Below, in pieces: positions 44,653 to 53,364 of a DNA stretch of 64,000 nucleotides. Both the position numbers and the translations under genes were made by a program. The notes beneath the pieces are model-generated. The model saw only the letters and a list, made by a program, of their open reading frames with translations, was not told the origin of the DNA and made no database searches. The number at the start of each line of letters is the position of its first letter. Position 1 is the first letter of the stretch. Source of the stretch: Reyranella sp. CPCC 100927 (lineage in GTDB: Bacteria > Pseudomonadota > Alphaproteobacteria > Reyranellales > Reyranellaceae); contig NZ_VOHA01000009.1 of the NCBI RefSeq assembly GCF_007859315.1, forward strand, positions 62,001 through 126,000, read 5' to 3'.

Positions 44653-45429
44653 ATGACCCCCGGCACCGAGCGCATCCTGCGCCTCGCCATGCCGTGGCTG
44701 GCGATGGCGGTGCTGCTGATCGTGTGGGAGGTGGCGGTCGTCGTCTTCGACGTCGCCGAGATCATCCTGCCGCGCCCCAGCCGCATCTTTGCGGTGATGG
44801 TGCAGCGCTGGGACATCCTGCTGGCGTTCTGCGGCGACACGCTGTGGACGACGGTCGTCGGCTTCCTGCTGGCGATCGCCGGCGGGCTGGTGATGGGACT
44901 GGCGATCGGCGCTTCGCCTTTCGTCTATGCCGGGCTCTATCCGCTGCTGATCGCCTTCAACGCCATCCCCAAGGTGGCGCTGGTGCCGATCCTGATGATC
45001 TGGGTCGGCGTCGGCGCCACGCCGGCGGTGGTGACCGCGTTCGTCATCAGCTTCTTTCCCATCGTGGTGAACGTCGCCACCGGGCTGGCCACCATCGAGC
45101 CCGAGATGCGCGACGTGCTGCGCAGCCTGGGCGCCACGCGCACCGAGATCCTGACCAAGGTCGGCATCCCGCGTGCCATGCCCTACCTGTTCGCAAGCCT
45201 CAAGGTGGCGATCACCTTGGCCTTCATCGGCTCGGTGATCTCCGAGACCGTGGGCGGCAACCGCGGCATCGGCTTCCTGATGCTGTCGGCCGGCGCGCGC
45301 AACGATGCGCCCACCACCTTCGCCGGCCTGTTCGCCATCGCCGTGATGGGCGTGATCATGTACGCCGTCTGCGCCCTGGTCGAAAAGCGCATGACCCGCT
45401 GGGCGTTCCGCGGTGAGCTGGTGACGTGA
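44653..45429 (+). CDS. ABC transporter permease (NitT/TauT type)
   Basis: The 258-residue protein has six hydrophobic segments and the EAA-type loop with ATIEPEMRDVLRSLGATRTE followed by ILTKVGIPRAMPYLFASLKV. The N-terminus MTPGTERILRLAMPWLAMAV enters the first helix. It completes the importer with the preceding binding protein and ATPase. Confidence 0.94.
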   Translation: MTPGTERILRLAMPWLAMAVLLIVWEVAVVVFDVAEIILPRPSRIFAVMVQRWDILLAFCGDTLWTTVVGFLLAIAGGLVMGLAIGASPFVYAGLYPLLIAFNAIPKVALVPILMIWVGVGATPAVVTAFVISFFPIVVNVATGLATIEPEMRDVLRSLGATRTEILTKVGIPRAMPYLFASLKVAITLAFIGSVISETVGGNRGIGFLMLSAGARNDAPTTFAGLFAIAVMGVIMYAVCALVEKRMTRWAFRGELVT

Positions 45430-45450
45430 TCCGGGGAACCTCCCGGAGCG

Positions 45451-45678
45451 CTATTTGAGCTGCTTCATCTCGTCGATGCGCAGGCCGTGTTCGGCGACGT
45501 TTTCGTCCGACAGCCAGTCGCCCAGCACGGCTTCCTGGTGATCGCCGACATTGGCGCGCTTCTTCACCTCGCGCAGTGCCTTGTCGGCGTTGTCGATGGC
45601 GATGGCGTAGAGCGAGCGGACCGGCAAGGTGCCGGGGCGCCCCTTGGTGATGACCTCGACTGTCCAACCTTTCGCCAT
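45451..45678 (-). CDS. Conserved-looking 75-residue protein of unknown function
   Basis: The short frame MAKGWTVEVITKGRPGTLPV with ALREVKKRANVGDHQEAVLG has an even mix of charged residues and no membrane segment. It is convergent with the ABC permease gene and lies 64 bp downstream of... (upstream in transcription from) nothing in its own operon: its start faces the end of the transketolase-like gene on the same strand. The composition is coding-like, but the family is not recognised. Confidence 0.6.
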   Translation of the reverse strand: MAKGWTVEVITKGRPGTLPVRSLYAIAIDNADKALREVKKRANVGDHQEAVLGDWLSDENVAEHGLRIDEMKQLK

Positions 45679-45742
45679 GCCGCAGTCTCCCTTCGCGCCG
45701 ATAGTGCGCTGGGAAGCCGGGTCGCTGTCAAGTCGCCAGCGG

Positions 45743-48136
45743 CTACCAGCTCTCGGCGACCGCCTGGGCGACGGCGTCGATGATGGCGGCCGAATCCAGG
45801 CGCAGGGCGCGGTACAGGTCGGGGATGTCGCCCGACTGGCCGAAGCCCTCGATGCCCAGCGGCACGGTGCGATGCGGCCCGACGCCGCCCAGCCAGGACA
45901 GGGCCAGCGGGTGGCCGTCGAGCACGGTGATGAGCCGCGCGTTGCGCCCCAGCGGCGCCAGCAGGCGCTCGACCGGGCTGAGCCCGTCCGCCGCCGTACG
46001 GCTGGTGGCGGCGCGGCGGTTGCGACGGCTCTTGATCCAGTCGCGGTGCAGGCGGTCGGCCGAGGTGATCACCAGCAGGCCGGCGCCGGCGAAGTCGCGG
46101 TTGACGCTGTCCCAGGCAGCGAGCGCCTCGGGCGTGACGGCACCCATGGCGACGATGGCGATTTCGGCGCCCGGCGCCGGTTCGCGTAGCCAGTAGCCGC
46201 CGTCGATGATGGCTTGCGCCAGTTCGGGTGTGAGTTCGCGCGCCGGCTGGTCGATGGGCCGGGTCGAGAGCCGCAGGTAGAGCGAACTGCCGTCGGGCTG
46301 CTGCAGGTGCTCCAGGCCGAAGCGCAGGATCGCCGACACCTCATCGACATAGGCCGGCTCGTAGCTCAACAGGCCGGGCTGACCGATGCCGATCAACGGC
46401 GCCGATACCGACTGATGGGCGCCGCCTTCGGGCGCCAGGGTAATGCCCGACGGCGTCGCCACGACGATGAAGCGGGCGTCCTGGTAGCAGGCATAGTTCA
46501 GCGCATCGAGCCCGCGGGCGATGAAGGGATCGTAGAGCGTGCCGATCGGCAGCAGGCGGGCGCCGAACAGCTCATGCGCGAGGCCGAGCGCGCCGAGCTG
46601 GATGAAGAGGTTGTTCTCGGCGATGCCGAGCTCGATGTGCTGGCCCGACGGATCCAGGCTCCAGCGCTGCGCCGACACCACCTTCAGCTCGCGGAACACG
46701 TCCTCGGCCTTGGTGTGGGCGAACAGCCCCTTGCGGTTCACCCAGCCGCCGAGGTTGGTCGATACGGTGACGTCGGGCGACGTCGTGACGATGCGCTCGG
46801 CCAGCGGACCGCCTGACGCGGCGATCTCGTCGAGGATGCGGCCGAAGCCGGCCTGCGTGCTGGTGCGGCGGTCCTTGGGCATCGGAAAGGCTGCCGGCAC
46901 CGGCACCGCGGGGGCCGTGAGCCGCCGGGTCCCCTGGGCATGGAAGGGGGCTGCGTCGATGAAGGCCTGCAGGTCGTGCGGATCGACGGCAAGACCGGCG
47001 AAGCGATCCCACTCGGCGCCTCCAGGCACGCCCATCTGCTGCTGCCATTGCGCCATCTGCTCGACATTCATCAGGCCGGCGTGGTTGTCCTTGTGGCCGG
47101 CGAACGGCAGGTCACGGCCCTTGATGGTGTAGGCGATGAAGCAGGTCGGCCGGTCGTCGCTCACCTGCTCGAAGGCATCGAGGACAGCCTGCAGGTCAAG
47201 CCCGGCCAGGTTGGTCATCAGCGCATGCAGGCGCGTATCGTCGTGTGTCTCCAGGATGCGCCGCACGCCGGGGTATTGATTGAGATCGCGCGTCAGCGCC
47301 TCGCGCCAGGCGGCACCGCCCTTGTAGACCAGCGCCGAATAGAGCGAGTTGGGGCAGTCGTCGATCCATTGCCGCAGGTGCTCACCGTCCGGCTGGGCAA
47401 AGGCGGCTTCCAGGGTCTTGCCGTATTTCAGCGTCACCACGCGCCAGCCGACCAGCTCGAACATCTCGGCGACGCGGCCGAACAGGCGGTCGTTGACGAC
47501 GGAATCCAGACTCTGGCGGTTGTAGTCGATCACCCACCACAGGTTCCGCACGTCGTGCTTCCAGCCCTCCAGCAGCGCCTCGAAGATATTGCCCTCGTCG
47601 AGCTCGGCGTCACCGACCAGCGCCACCATGCGGCCCACCGGGCGCTCCGGCGCCAGCTTCTTGAGCCGCACGTAGTCCTGCACCAGTGACGAGAACAAGG
47701 TCATCGCCACGCCCAGCCCCACCGAGCCGGTCGAGAAATCGACGTCGTCGGCATCCTTGGTGCGCGACGGATAGGACTGCGCGCCACCCAGCGCCCGGAA
47801 GCGCTCGAGCCGCTCGCGCGTCTGCTGGCCGAACAGATACTGGATGGCGTGGAACACCGGCGAGGCGTGCGGCTTCACCGCCACGCGGTCTTGCGGCCGC
47901 AACACGGCGAAATACAGCGCCGTCATGATGGTGGCGAGCGAGGCGCAGCTCGCCTGGTGGCCGCCGACCTTCAGCCCGTCACGGTTGGGCCGGATGTGGT
48001 TGGCGTGATGGATGGTCCACGCCGACAGCCACAGCACCTTGCGCTCCAGCGCCCGCAACAGCCGCAGCCGGCGCGCGCGCTCCGACTCGGTGGCCGGCGC
48101 CGTCGCGGCGAGCAGGGCAGGGGACGTATCAGGCAT
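45743..48136 (-). CDS. Homodimeric 2-oxoacid dehydrogenase E1 / transketolase-like enzyme
   Basis: The 797-residue ThDP enzyme has the thiamine-binding motif GDAELDEGNIFEALLEGW with a downstream WWVIDYNRQSLDS, and HIRPNRDGLKVGGHQASCAS near the N-terminus. Its layout (N-terminal, pyrimidine-binding and C-terminal domains in one chain) is that of AceE-like homodimeric E1 or large transketolases. GGAGA lies 7 bases upstream of the ATG. A divergent Lrp regulator, 110 bp away, recalls mdeR-mdeB of Pseudomonas, where MdeB is a 2-ketobutyrate-type E1. No E2/E3 genes are nearby. The substrate remains open. Confidence 0.85.
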   Translation of the reverse strand: MPDTSPALLAATAPATESERARRLRLLRALERKVLWLSAWTIHHANHIRPNRDGLKVGGHQASCASLATIMTALYFAVLRPQDRVAVKPHASPVFHAIQYLFGQQTRERLERFRALGGAQSYPSRTKDADDVDFSTGSVGLGVAMTLFSSLVQDYVRLKKLAPERPVGRMVALVGDAELDEGNIFEALLEGWKHDVRNLWWVIDYNRQSLDSVVNDRLFGRVAEMFELVGWRVVTLKYGKTLEAAFAQPDGEHLRQWIDDCPNSLYSALVYKGGAAWREALTRDLNQYPGVRRILETHDDTRLHALMTNLAGLDLQAVLDAFEQVSDDRPTCFIAYTIKGRDLPFAGHKDNHAGLMNVEQMAQWQQQMGVPGGAEWDRFAGLAVDPHDLQAFIDAAPFHAQGTRRLTAPAVPVPAAFPMPKDRRTSTQAGFGRILDEIAASGGPLAERIVTTSPDVTVSTNLGGWVNRKGLFAHTKAEDVFRELKVVSAQRWSLDPSGQHIELGIAENNLFIQLGALGLAHELFGARLLPIGTLYDPFIARGLDALNYACYQDARFIVVATPSGITLAPEGGAHQSVSAPLIGIGQPGLLSYEPAYVDEVSAILRFGLEHLQQPDGSSLYLRLSTRPIDQPARELTPELAQAIIDGGYWLREPAPGAEIAIVAMGAVTPEALAAWDSVNRDFAGAGLLVITSADRLHRDWIKSRRNRRAATSRTAADGLSPVERLLAPLGRNARLITVLDGHPLALSWLGGVGPHRTVPLGIEGFGQSGDIPDLYRALRLDSAAIIDAVAQAVAESW

Positions 48137-48224
48137 GGCGCTTCTCCGGGCGGCCGAAGACCGGAACCTACGCGCAGACGGCAGGGTAAGTCCTTGCGTT
48201 TCGACCCGAACAATATTTCAAATT

Positions 48225-48240
48225 GGAAGATTCTTCTTCC
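48225..48240. promoter_or_regulatory. Palindrome between the E1-like gene and its Lrp regulator
   Basis: GGAAGATTCTTCTTCC is a perfect 6-4-6 inverted repeat just before the regulator start codon, in an A+T-rich divergent promoter region. It is a candidate Lrp-type operator. Confidence 0.5.
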
Positions 48241-48246
48241 ACAGCG

Positions 48247-48741
48247 ATGGATCGAGCAATGGCCAACCCTGTTTCTGCACTGGACGGCATCGACCGCCAT
48301 ATCCTGGAAAGCTTGCAGCGCGACGGCCGGCTGAGCAACACCGACCTGGCGGAGAAGGTGGGCCTGTCGGCCTCGCCATGCTGGCGGCGGGTCAAGGCGC
48401 TGGAGGAGACCGGGATCATCAAGGGCTACGTCGCGCTGGTCGATGCCAAGGCGGTGGGGTTGCCGGTCAGCGTGTTCATGAGCGTGTCGCTGACGACCCA
48501 GGTGCAGAGCGCGCTGCAGCGCTTCGAGAAGGCCGTGCAGCAGCGGCCCGAAGTCATGGAGTGCTACCTGATGACGGGCGACAGCGACTACCTGCTGCGT
48601 GTCGTGGTGCCTGACCTCGAGGCGTATGAGCGTTTCGTGATGGATTTCACCCGCATCGCCGGCGTCGGCCAGATCCGCTCGTCCTTCGCGCTGCGGCCGG
48701 TGAAGCAGGGTACGGCGTTGCCCATGGGCCACCTGGGCTGA
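48247..48741 (+). CDS. Lrp/AsnC-family regulator divergent from the E1-like enzyme
   Basis: The 164-residue protein has the HTH LDGIDRHILESLQRDGRLSN with DLAEKVGLSASPCWRRVKAL, and the RAM domain with QQRPEVMECYLMTGDSDYLL. The ATG at 48247 is used; a second ATG at 48259 and a TTG at 48223 are alternatives. It likely responds to an amino acid or keto acid and controls the divergent E1-like gene. Confidence 0.9.
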   Translation: MDRAMANPVSALDGIDRHILESLQRDGRLSNTDLAEKVGLSASPCWRRVKALEETGIIKGYVALVDAKAVGLPVSVFMSVSLTTQVQSALQRFEKAVQQRPEVMECYLMTGDSDYLLRVVVPDLEAYERFVMDFTRIAGVGQIRSSFALRPVKQGTALPMGHLG

Positions 48742-48958
48742 GCCGCGGAAAACGCCGCCCGACACCGCTCGCCAGCGGAATTTCCTTCGGCCTCAAAGAA
48801 TTTTTTATGGGTGCGATCAGAAGATTAAACGTGACGCCAAACTGACGATGTTATAGTGATTATTCGCTCATTTGTTGGTGGCTGAGAATGAGGTGTGGGA
48901 TGTCGGCAGGCGGGCCTCGCATGGATCGAATCACCTGCTCGATGCCGGCCGGCGTGCC

Positions 48959-49966
48959 ATGAACACCGACGGTTTGGCCGCGATATCCCCGCCGGGATGG
49001 CAGCTCTTCAGCACCGAGGCACTGGCGCCGCGCGACCGGTTTCCCGCTTTCTGTGAAGAGATCATGCGCCGCCAGGTGGCGCTCGATGCCATCAAACGCA
49101 AGGAACTGCCGTTCGATGCCGTGATCGCCGCCAGCAATGCCGGGCAGGTCGATATCACGCGGGTTGCCACGTCGCAGGCGAGCTACGTGCGCACGCCGGC
49201 GTTGATGCGCGACGGCAGCGACGACCTGTTTGCCGTCCTGTGCCTGGAAGGCAGCATGCAGTCGACCCAGGGTGCCGATCCGGCCCGGATCGGACCGGGC
49301 GAGGGCATCATCTGCGACAGCGCCGAAATCGGCGGGCTGCAGATGGAAACGACCACCCGCTACTGGGCCATCCGCACGTCGCGCGCCAGCCTGACCAGCC
49401 TGCTGCCACCCGGCTATCGCTTCGGCGGCGCCGTGCTGAACCGCAACGGCCTGGCGCTGCGCCTGCTGTCGCAATACCTGGATGCGCTGTACCAGGCCGA
49501 TGCGTCGAGCCGTGACCGCGCGGTCATGGGCGGGCACATGATCGACCTGATCGCCATGGCACTGGGCGCCGACAGTGCCGTGCGCCAGGGCGCCGAGTCC
49601 CCCGGACTGCGTGCCGCCCGGCTCGAGGCCCTGCTGCGTGCCATCGATGCGCGCAGCGGTGATCCGGGCTTGAACGCCGCATCGGTGGCGGCGCGCCTGG
49701 GTGTCACGCCGCGTTATGTCCACCTGCTGCTGGAGGAGACCGGGCTGACGTTCTCGCAGCATGTGCTGGCGCGGCGCCTGGAGAAGGCCCTGTGGCTGCT
49801 GCGCGATCATCGCCACGGCCATCTGCGCATCGCCGATGTCGCCGGCGAAGCCGGCTTCGCCGACCTGTCGTATTTCAATCGCAGTTTCCGCCAGCGCTTC
49901 GGCGACACGCCGTCGGCGGTGCGCGCACGCTTGCGTGGCCTCGAACAAGCGGACGCCGAGCGTTAG
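48959..49966 (+). CDS. AraC-family transcriptional regulator (AraC-type binding domain plus HTH)
   Basis: The 335-residue protein starts MNTDGLAAISPPGWQLFSTE. The N-terminal part (ITRVATSQASYVRTPALM, CLEGSMQSTQG, GEGIICDSAEIGGLQ) is the cupin-like AraC_binding_2 sensor. The C-terminal HTH pair is NAASVAARLGVTPRYVHLLL and IADVAGEAGFADLSYFNRSF, then RQRFGDTPSAVRARL. The start is uncertain because no strong ribosome binding site precedes it. No obvious target operon adjoins; the next gene on the same strand is a MuiA-like protein. Confidence 0.88.
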   Translation: MNTDGLAAISPPGWQLFSTEALAPRDRFPAFCEEIMRRQVALDAIKRKELPFDAVIAASNAGQVDITRVATSQASYVRTPALMRDGSDDLFAVLCLEGSMQSTQGADPARIGPGEGIICDSAEIGGLQMETTTRYWAIRTSRASLTSLLPPGYRFGGAVLNRNGLALRLLSQYLDALYQADASSRDRAVMGGHMIDLIAMALGADSAVRQGAESPGLRAARLEALLRAIDARSGDPGLNAASVAARLGVTPRYVHLLLEETGLTFSQHVLARRLEKALWLLRDHRHGHLRIADVAGEAGFADLSYFNRSFRQRFGDTPSAVRARLRGLEQADAER

Positions 49967-50053
49967 GCTGTCGTCTGCCTGTTCACTGCGGACCAGTACG
50001 CTTCACTCCTGTCCAAGACCGCGGCGCCCCGGGGCGCCTAACGAGGTTCCGCC

Positions 50054-51691
50054 ATGCGTGCCGTCTTCGTCGCCATCGTCCTTGCCGCCATCGCCGGCCC
50101 CAGCCTGGCGGCCGATATCGAGGCCGCCTCGCGCGTCGACACCGTGACCGTGTATCCCGACGGTGCCAGCGTTACGCGACGGGCCAGCGTGACGCTGCCT
50201 TCCGGTGCCTCGACCATCATCCTCAAGGGCTTGCCGCCGTCGATCGATCCGGCGTCGATCCGTGTCGCCGGCGAGGGCTCGGCGGCGTTCGTCATCGGCT
50301 CGGTCGAGACCCGCAGCGTGCCGGGCGATCCGCGGCCGGTGATCGATGCAGCGCTGGAGGAGAAGCTGCGAGCGCTGCGCGACCGACGCGATGCCGCGGC
50401 CGCGCGCTTCGAGGCGACGGATCGGCGCCGGGCCATGATCCGGCGCTATGCCGAGGCCGGGCCTGAAAAGCTGTCGCCGGAAGCCAAGCCGCTGGATGTG
50501 GCGCAGTGGCCGGGCGCCTGGGATGCCGTCGGCAGCGCGCTGGCCAAGGCCAACGAGGACCTGCGGCTGCTCACGGTCGAGCTGCGCGGGCTGGATGAGG
50601 AGATCGCGGCGCTCGAGCGTGCCCGCCCGAAACCCCCAGCACCGGGCGCGCCGCGCCTGGATGTGAGCATCGCGCTCGAAGCGCCTGCCGCGATGACGGC
50701 ATCCATGACGGTGACGTATCGTGTCACCGGTGCGCAATGGCGGCCGCTCTATGACGCGCGGCTGGATACCGGCGGCAAGGACCGCAAGCCGTCGCTGGAA
50801 CTGGTGCGGCGGGCCGAGATCGTCCAGCGCACCGGCGAGCCGTGGACGGACGTCGTGCTGCTGGTGTCGACGGTCCGCGTCGCGCGCAGCGGCGGCGCGC
50901 CCGACCTGGCGTCATGGCGGGTCGATTTTGTGGCGCCGCCGGCGCTGGCCGGTCGCGCGCCGTCGGCCGCGCCCATGCCGGCGCCAGGACCGCGTTCAGC
51001 GGATGCAGAGCGCAAGCCGGCCGAAGAAGCGCCGGCCCAGGAGCAGGAGGCGCGGGTCGAGGCCGGTGCGTTCCAGGCGTCATTTGCCGTTCCGGGCCGT
51101 ATCACCATTCCGCAGGATGGGTCGCCCAAGGCGTTCCGGATCTCCAGCAAGGCGGTCAAGCCGGACCTGTCGCTGAAGACCGTGCCGGTGCTGGATCCCA
51201 CGGCCTATCTCGAAGCTGCGTTCGTCAATGAGGAAGACGCCCCGCTGCTGCCGGGCCAGGTCGCCATCCATCGTGACGGCATTTTCGTCGGTCGCACGGC
51301 GCTGGCCATGGTCGCGCCCGGCGACAAGGTGCGGCTGGCCTTCGGTGCCGACGACCGGGTGAAGGTGACGCGCGTGCCGGTGGCGCGGCGCGAGGAGGAA
51401 CCCGGTTTCCTCGGCTCCAGCCGCAGCGACCTGCGCGAGTTCAAGACGGTGGTGAAGAACCTGCATGATTTCCCGGTACGGATTGCCGTACAGGACCGGG
51501 TTCCGGTCGCCGACAACACGGCCATCACCGTCGAAATGCTGTCGCGCACGACGCCGCCCACCGAGAAGGTGGTCGACGACAAGCGCGGCGTGATGGGCTG
51601 GACCTACGACTATGGGCCGGGCGAGCAGAAGGAGATCCTGATCGCCTATCGGCTGAAATGGCCGGCCGACCGCGACATCCGCCTGCGTTGA
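50054..51691 (+). CDS. DUF4139 (MuiA-like) secreted protein
   Basis: The 545-residue precursor has a signal peptide MRAVFVAIVLAAIAGPSLAA. The mature part starts IEAASRVDTVTVYPDGASVT, the N-terminal DUF4140 pattern, followed by a coiled coil (EEKLRALRDRRDAAAARFEA) and the DUF4139 domain with VTYRVTGAQWRPLYDARLD and EFKTVVKNLHDFPVRIAVQD. MuiA-like proteins are linked to inhibition of mucoidy in one bacterium; the biochemical role is unknown. A DUF3592 gene follows 9 bp downstream and may be co-transcribed. Confidence 0.9.
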   Translation: MRAVFVAIVLAAIAGPSLAADIEAASRVDTVTVYPDGASVTRRASVTLPSGASTIILKGLPPSIDPASIRVAGEGSAAFVIGSVETRSVPGDPRPVIDAALEEKLRALRDRRDAAAARFEATDRRRAMIRRYAEAGPEKLSPEAKPLDVAQWPGAWDAVGSALAKANEDLRLLTVELRGLDEEIAALERARPKPPAPGAPRLDVSIALEAPAAMTASMTVTYRVTGAQWRPLYDARLDTGGKDRKPSLELVRRAEIVQRTGEPWTDVVLLVSTVRVARSGGAPDLASWRVDFVAPPALAGRAPSAAPMPAPGPRSADAERKPAEEAPAQEQEARVEAGAFQASFAVPGRITIPQDGSPKAFRISSKAVKPDLSLKTVPVLDPTAYLEAAFVNEEDAPLLPGQVAIHRDGIFVGRTALAMVAPGDKVRLAFGADDRVKVTRVPVARREEEPGFLGSSRSDLREFKTVVKNLHDFPVRIAVQDRVPVADNTAITVEMLSRTTPPTEKVVDDKRGVMGWTYDYGPGEQKEILIAYRLKWPADRDIRLR

Positions 51692-51699
51692 GGTGACCG

Positions 51700-52176
51700 A
51701 TGGCAACGACACGTGCATCCAGCGCCGCTCATGCCAACCGGCCGCAGGTGTGGGCGATCCTGGTGATGGTGCTGGGCCTTCTGCTGATCGGCCGCGGTGC
51801 CTGGGACATGGCGCAAGCCATCACGTTTGCCACCGGCGGCGTCACCACGGAAGGCCGGGTGACCGGGGTCACGTCGGTCAACCAGGGTCGCGGTCGCGTC
51901 GCCTACTACGCGCGCGTCCGCTACGCCGTCGAGGGCAAGTCGATGGCGGCGACCACCGAGGACCGTGTCGAGCGCGACCAATACAAGATCGGTGACGTGA
52001 TCCGGCTCAGCTACCTGTCGAGCGATCCGGCGCGGGTCAGGACGGCCGACACCGCGGGCAAAATCGGCTTCTTCGCCTGGCTGATCCTGGGCCTTGGTCT
52101 CGCCATCGGCGGCGGTGGCCTCTACTGGTTGCTGCGCATGCGACGTCGGCCTGACGTCGCCGTCGGCACACGGTGA
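51700..52176 (+). CDS. DUF3592 membrane protein
   Basis: The 158-residue protein has membrane helices at about 17-37 (VWAILVMVLGLLLIGRGAW) and 123-145 (FFAWLILGLGLAIGGGGLYW). The intervening soluble part, TTEGRVTGVTSVNQGRGRVA with YYARVRYAVEG, is the DUF3592 pattern. It lies 9 bp after the DUF4139 gene. The function is unknown. Confidence 0.85.
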   Translation: MATTRASSAAHANRPQVWAILVMVLGLLLIGRGAWDMAQAITFATGGVTTEGRVTGVTSVNQGRGRVAYYARVRYAVEGKSMAATTEDRVERDQYKIGDVIRLSYLSSDPARVRTADTAGKIGFFAWLILGLGLAIGGGGLYWLLRMRRRPDVAVGTR

Positions 52177-52275
52177 AGGATCGGTTGAGCTGGCGGTTGG
52201 CTCGAACCCTGGGGGCGGTGGTGCGCGGTGCATCATCGCCGACCCTCTGCAATCCGCCGGCTCAACCGATCCTTC
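52175..52275. terminator. Long-range inverted repeat after the DUF3592 gene
   Basis: GAAGGATCGGTTGAGC (52175-52190) and GCTCAACCGATCCTTC (52260-52275) are perfect 16-bp complements with a 69-bp loop, starting at the stop codon of the DUF3592 gene. This may stop the transcript before the next gene; no U-tract is present. Confidence 0.55.
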
Positions 52276-52364
52276 CTGCACTTCCGGCATAGAGCCGTTC
52301 ACTCCGGCCCAAGATCCAGGGTGCTGCACGCATTAGACCGGCCTGGTTTCAACAGGAGGTCGAT

Positions 52365-52616
52365 ATGCGAACCGCACGCGTGGTGATCGCCGTTCTTCTC
52401 GCACTCGCGCCCGCGAGCGCTCTGGCGCAGAACTACATCTACTGCATCAATGACCGGATCGAAGTGGACAAGCGCAATCTCAAGAAGATGCAGGGCGATC
52501 GCGGCCATTCGACCATCTGCATGATCGGTCCGACCTTCGATTCGCGCTACGACGCCCTGGCGTGGGTCGAGAAGTATCTGCGCGCGAAAGTCGATGGCCC
52601 GTGCTCGTGCAAGTAA
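52365..52616 (+). CDS. Small secreted cysteine-containing protein
   Basis: The 83-residue product has a signal peptide MRTARVVIAVLLALAPASAL and cleavage near ALAQN. The mature part of about 60 residues has four cysteines (YCINDRIEVD, TICMIGP, CSCK) that could form two disulphides. AGGAGG lies 5 bases before the ATG. The family is not recognised. Confidence 0.7.
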   Translation: MRTARVVIAVLLALAPASALAQNYIYCINDRIEVDKRNLKKMQGDRGHSTICMIGPTFDSRYDALAWVEKYLRAKVDGPCSCK

Positions 52617-52765
52617 TTGCATCGATGCGGTGCGGGAAAATCGTTCGCACGTTCACGCATGACATGGTGCCGTTCGCTCCGATCTAAGACACGCAGGTCC
52701 GTAGCACGTACACCGGCGACAACGCGCCAGTGAGCGTGCGCGTGTCTCGAATGGAGAGATGACGG

Positions 52766-53218
52766 ATGCCATTTGATATTACGATCCTTCAAGATCAGGG
52801 GAAACTCACGGCCTGGGTCCAGGTCAGCCTGATATTCCGGGAGCGCAGGCCGCAGGGTGTAGTCATGTGTTCCATGGGGAACTGGACGCCGGTCAATGAC
52901 TCGAAGTCAGACTCCACGGACGGTGAAAATTCCAAAGCTCAACGGGTGGGCAATACGATCGGCAAGCTTGGTTTGGGCGCATCGCGGACCTGGATATGGA
53001 ATCCAATCAAGGCCGAGATGACGTTTTTTGAAAAGGATCCTCGTGCGGGCCGCGAGACGAGCCTTGTCACGCTGACAAGTATCATGGTGGTTGCCGACGC
53101 TGAAGCACGGGTGGTCGGTCTGAATACGCCCACTGGCGTTTCCATGACGGGCTCAAACATCATTGTAAAGGGGCGGATCCTATGGCGCCCCGGCCGCGAG
53201 AAAACGTTCCCGCGGTAA
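52766..53218 (+). CDS. Uncharacterised 150-residue protein of atypical composition
   Basis: The frame begins [20 protein letters not shown] and ends in [19 protein letters not shown]. It has no signal peptide or membrane helix; strands alternate with polar loops ([19 protein letters not shown]). GGAGAG lies 7 bases before the ATG. The local G+C content is clearly lower than in the neighbours (many AT-ending codons), which suggests recent acquisition. No family is recognised. Confidence 0.65.
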   Translation: MPFDITILQDQGKLTAWVQVSLIFRERRPQGVVMCSMGNWTPVNDSKSDSTDGENSKAQRVGNTIGKLGLGASRTWIWNPIKAEMTFFEKDPRAGRETSLVTLTSIMVVADAEARVVGLNTPTGVSMTGSNIIVKGRILWRPGREKTFPR

Positions 53219-53364
53219 CAGAACCTGATCGTCGAGACGGTATGGTCCGCAGCGGCGCGGCCTGTTGGCCGGGCGAAGATTGCGTCGCATTTCCCCGCCA
53301 GGGACTCTGCGCTATGGTGCATACACCCGCACCATGCGCAACCAAGGCAGGGAGGAACGCGTTC

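Noticed and set aside
48800-48860. Promoter of the AraC gene with TATAGT at 48852-48857
   Set aside because: The -10-like hexamer is convincing but no -35 hexamer at a suitable distance was found; left unannotated.
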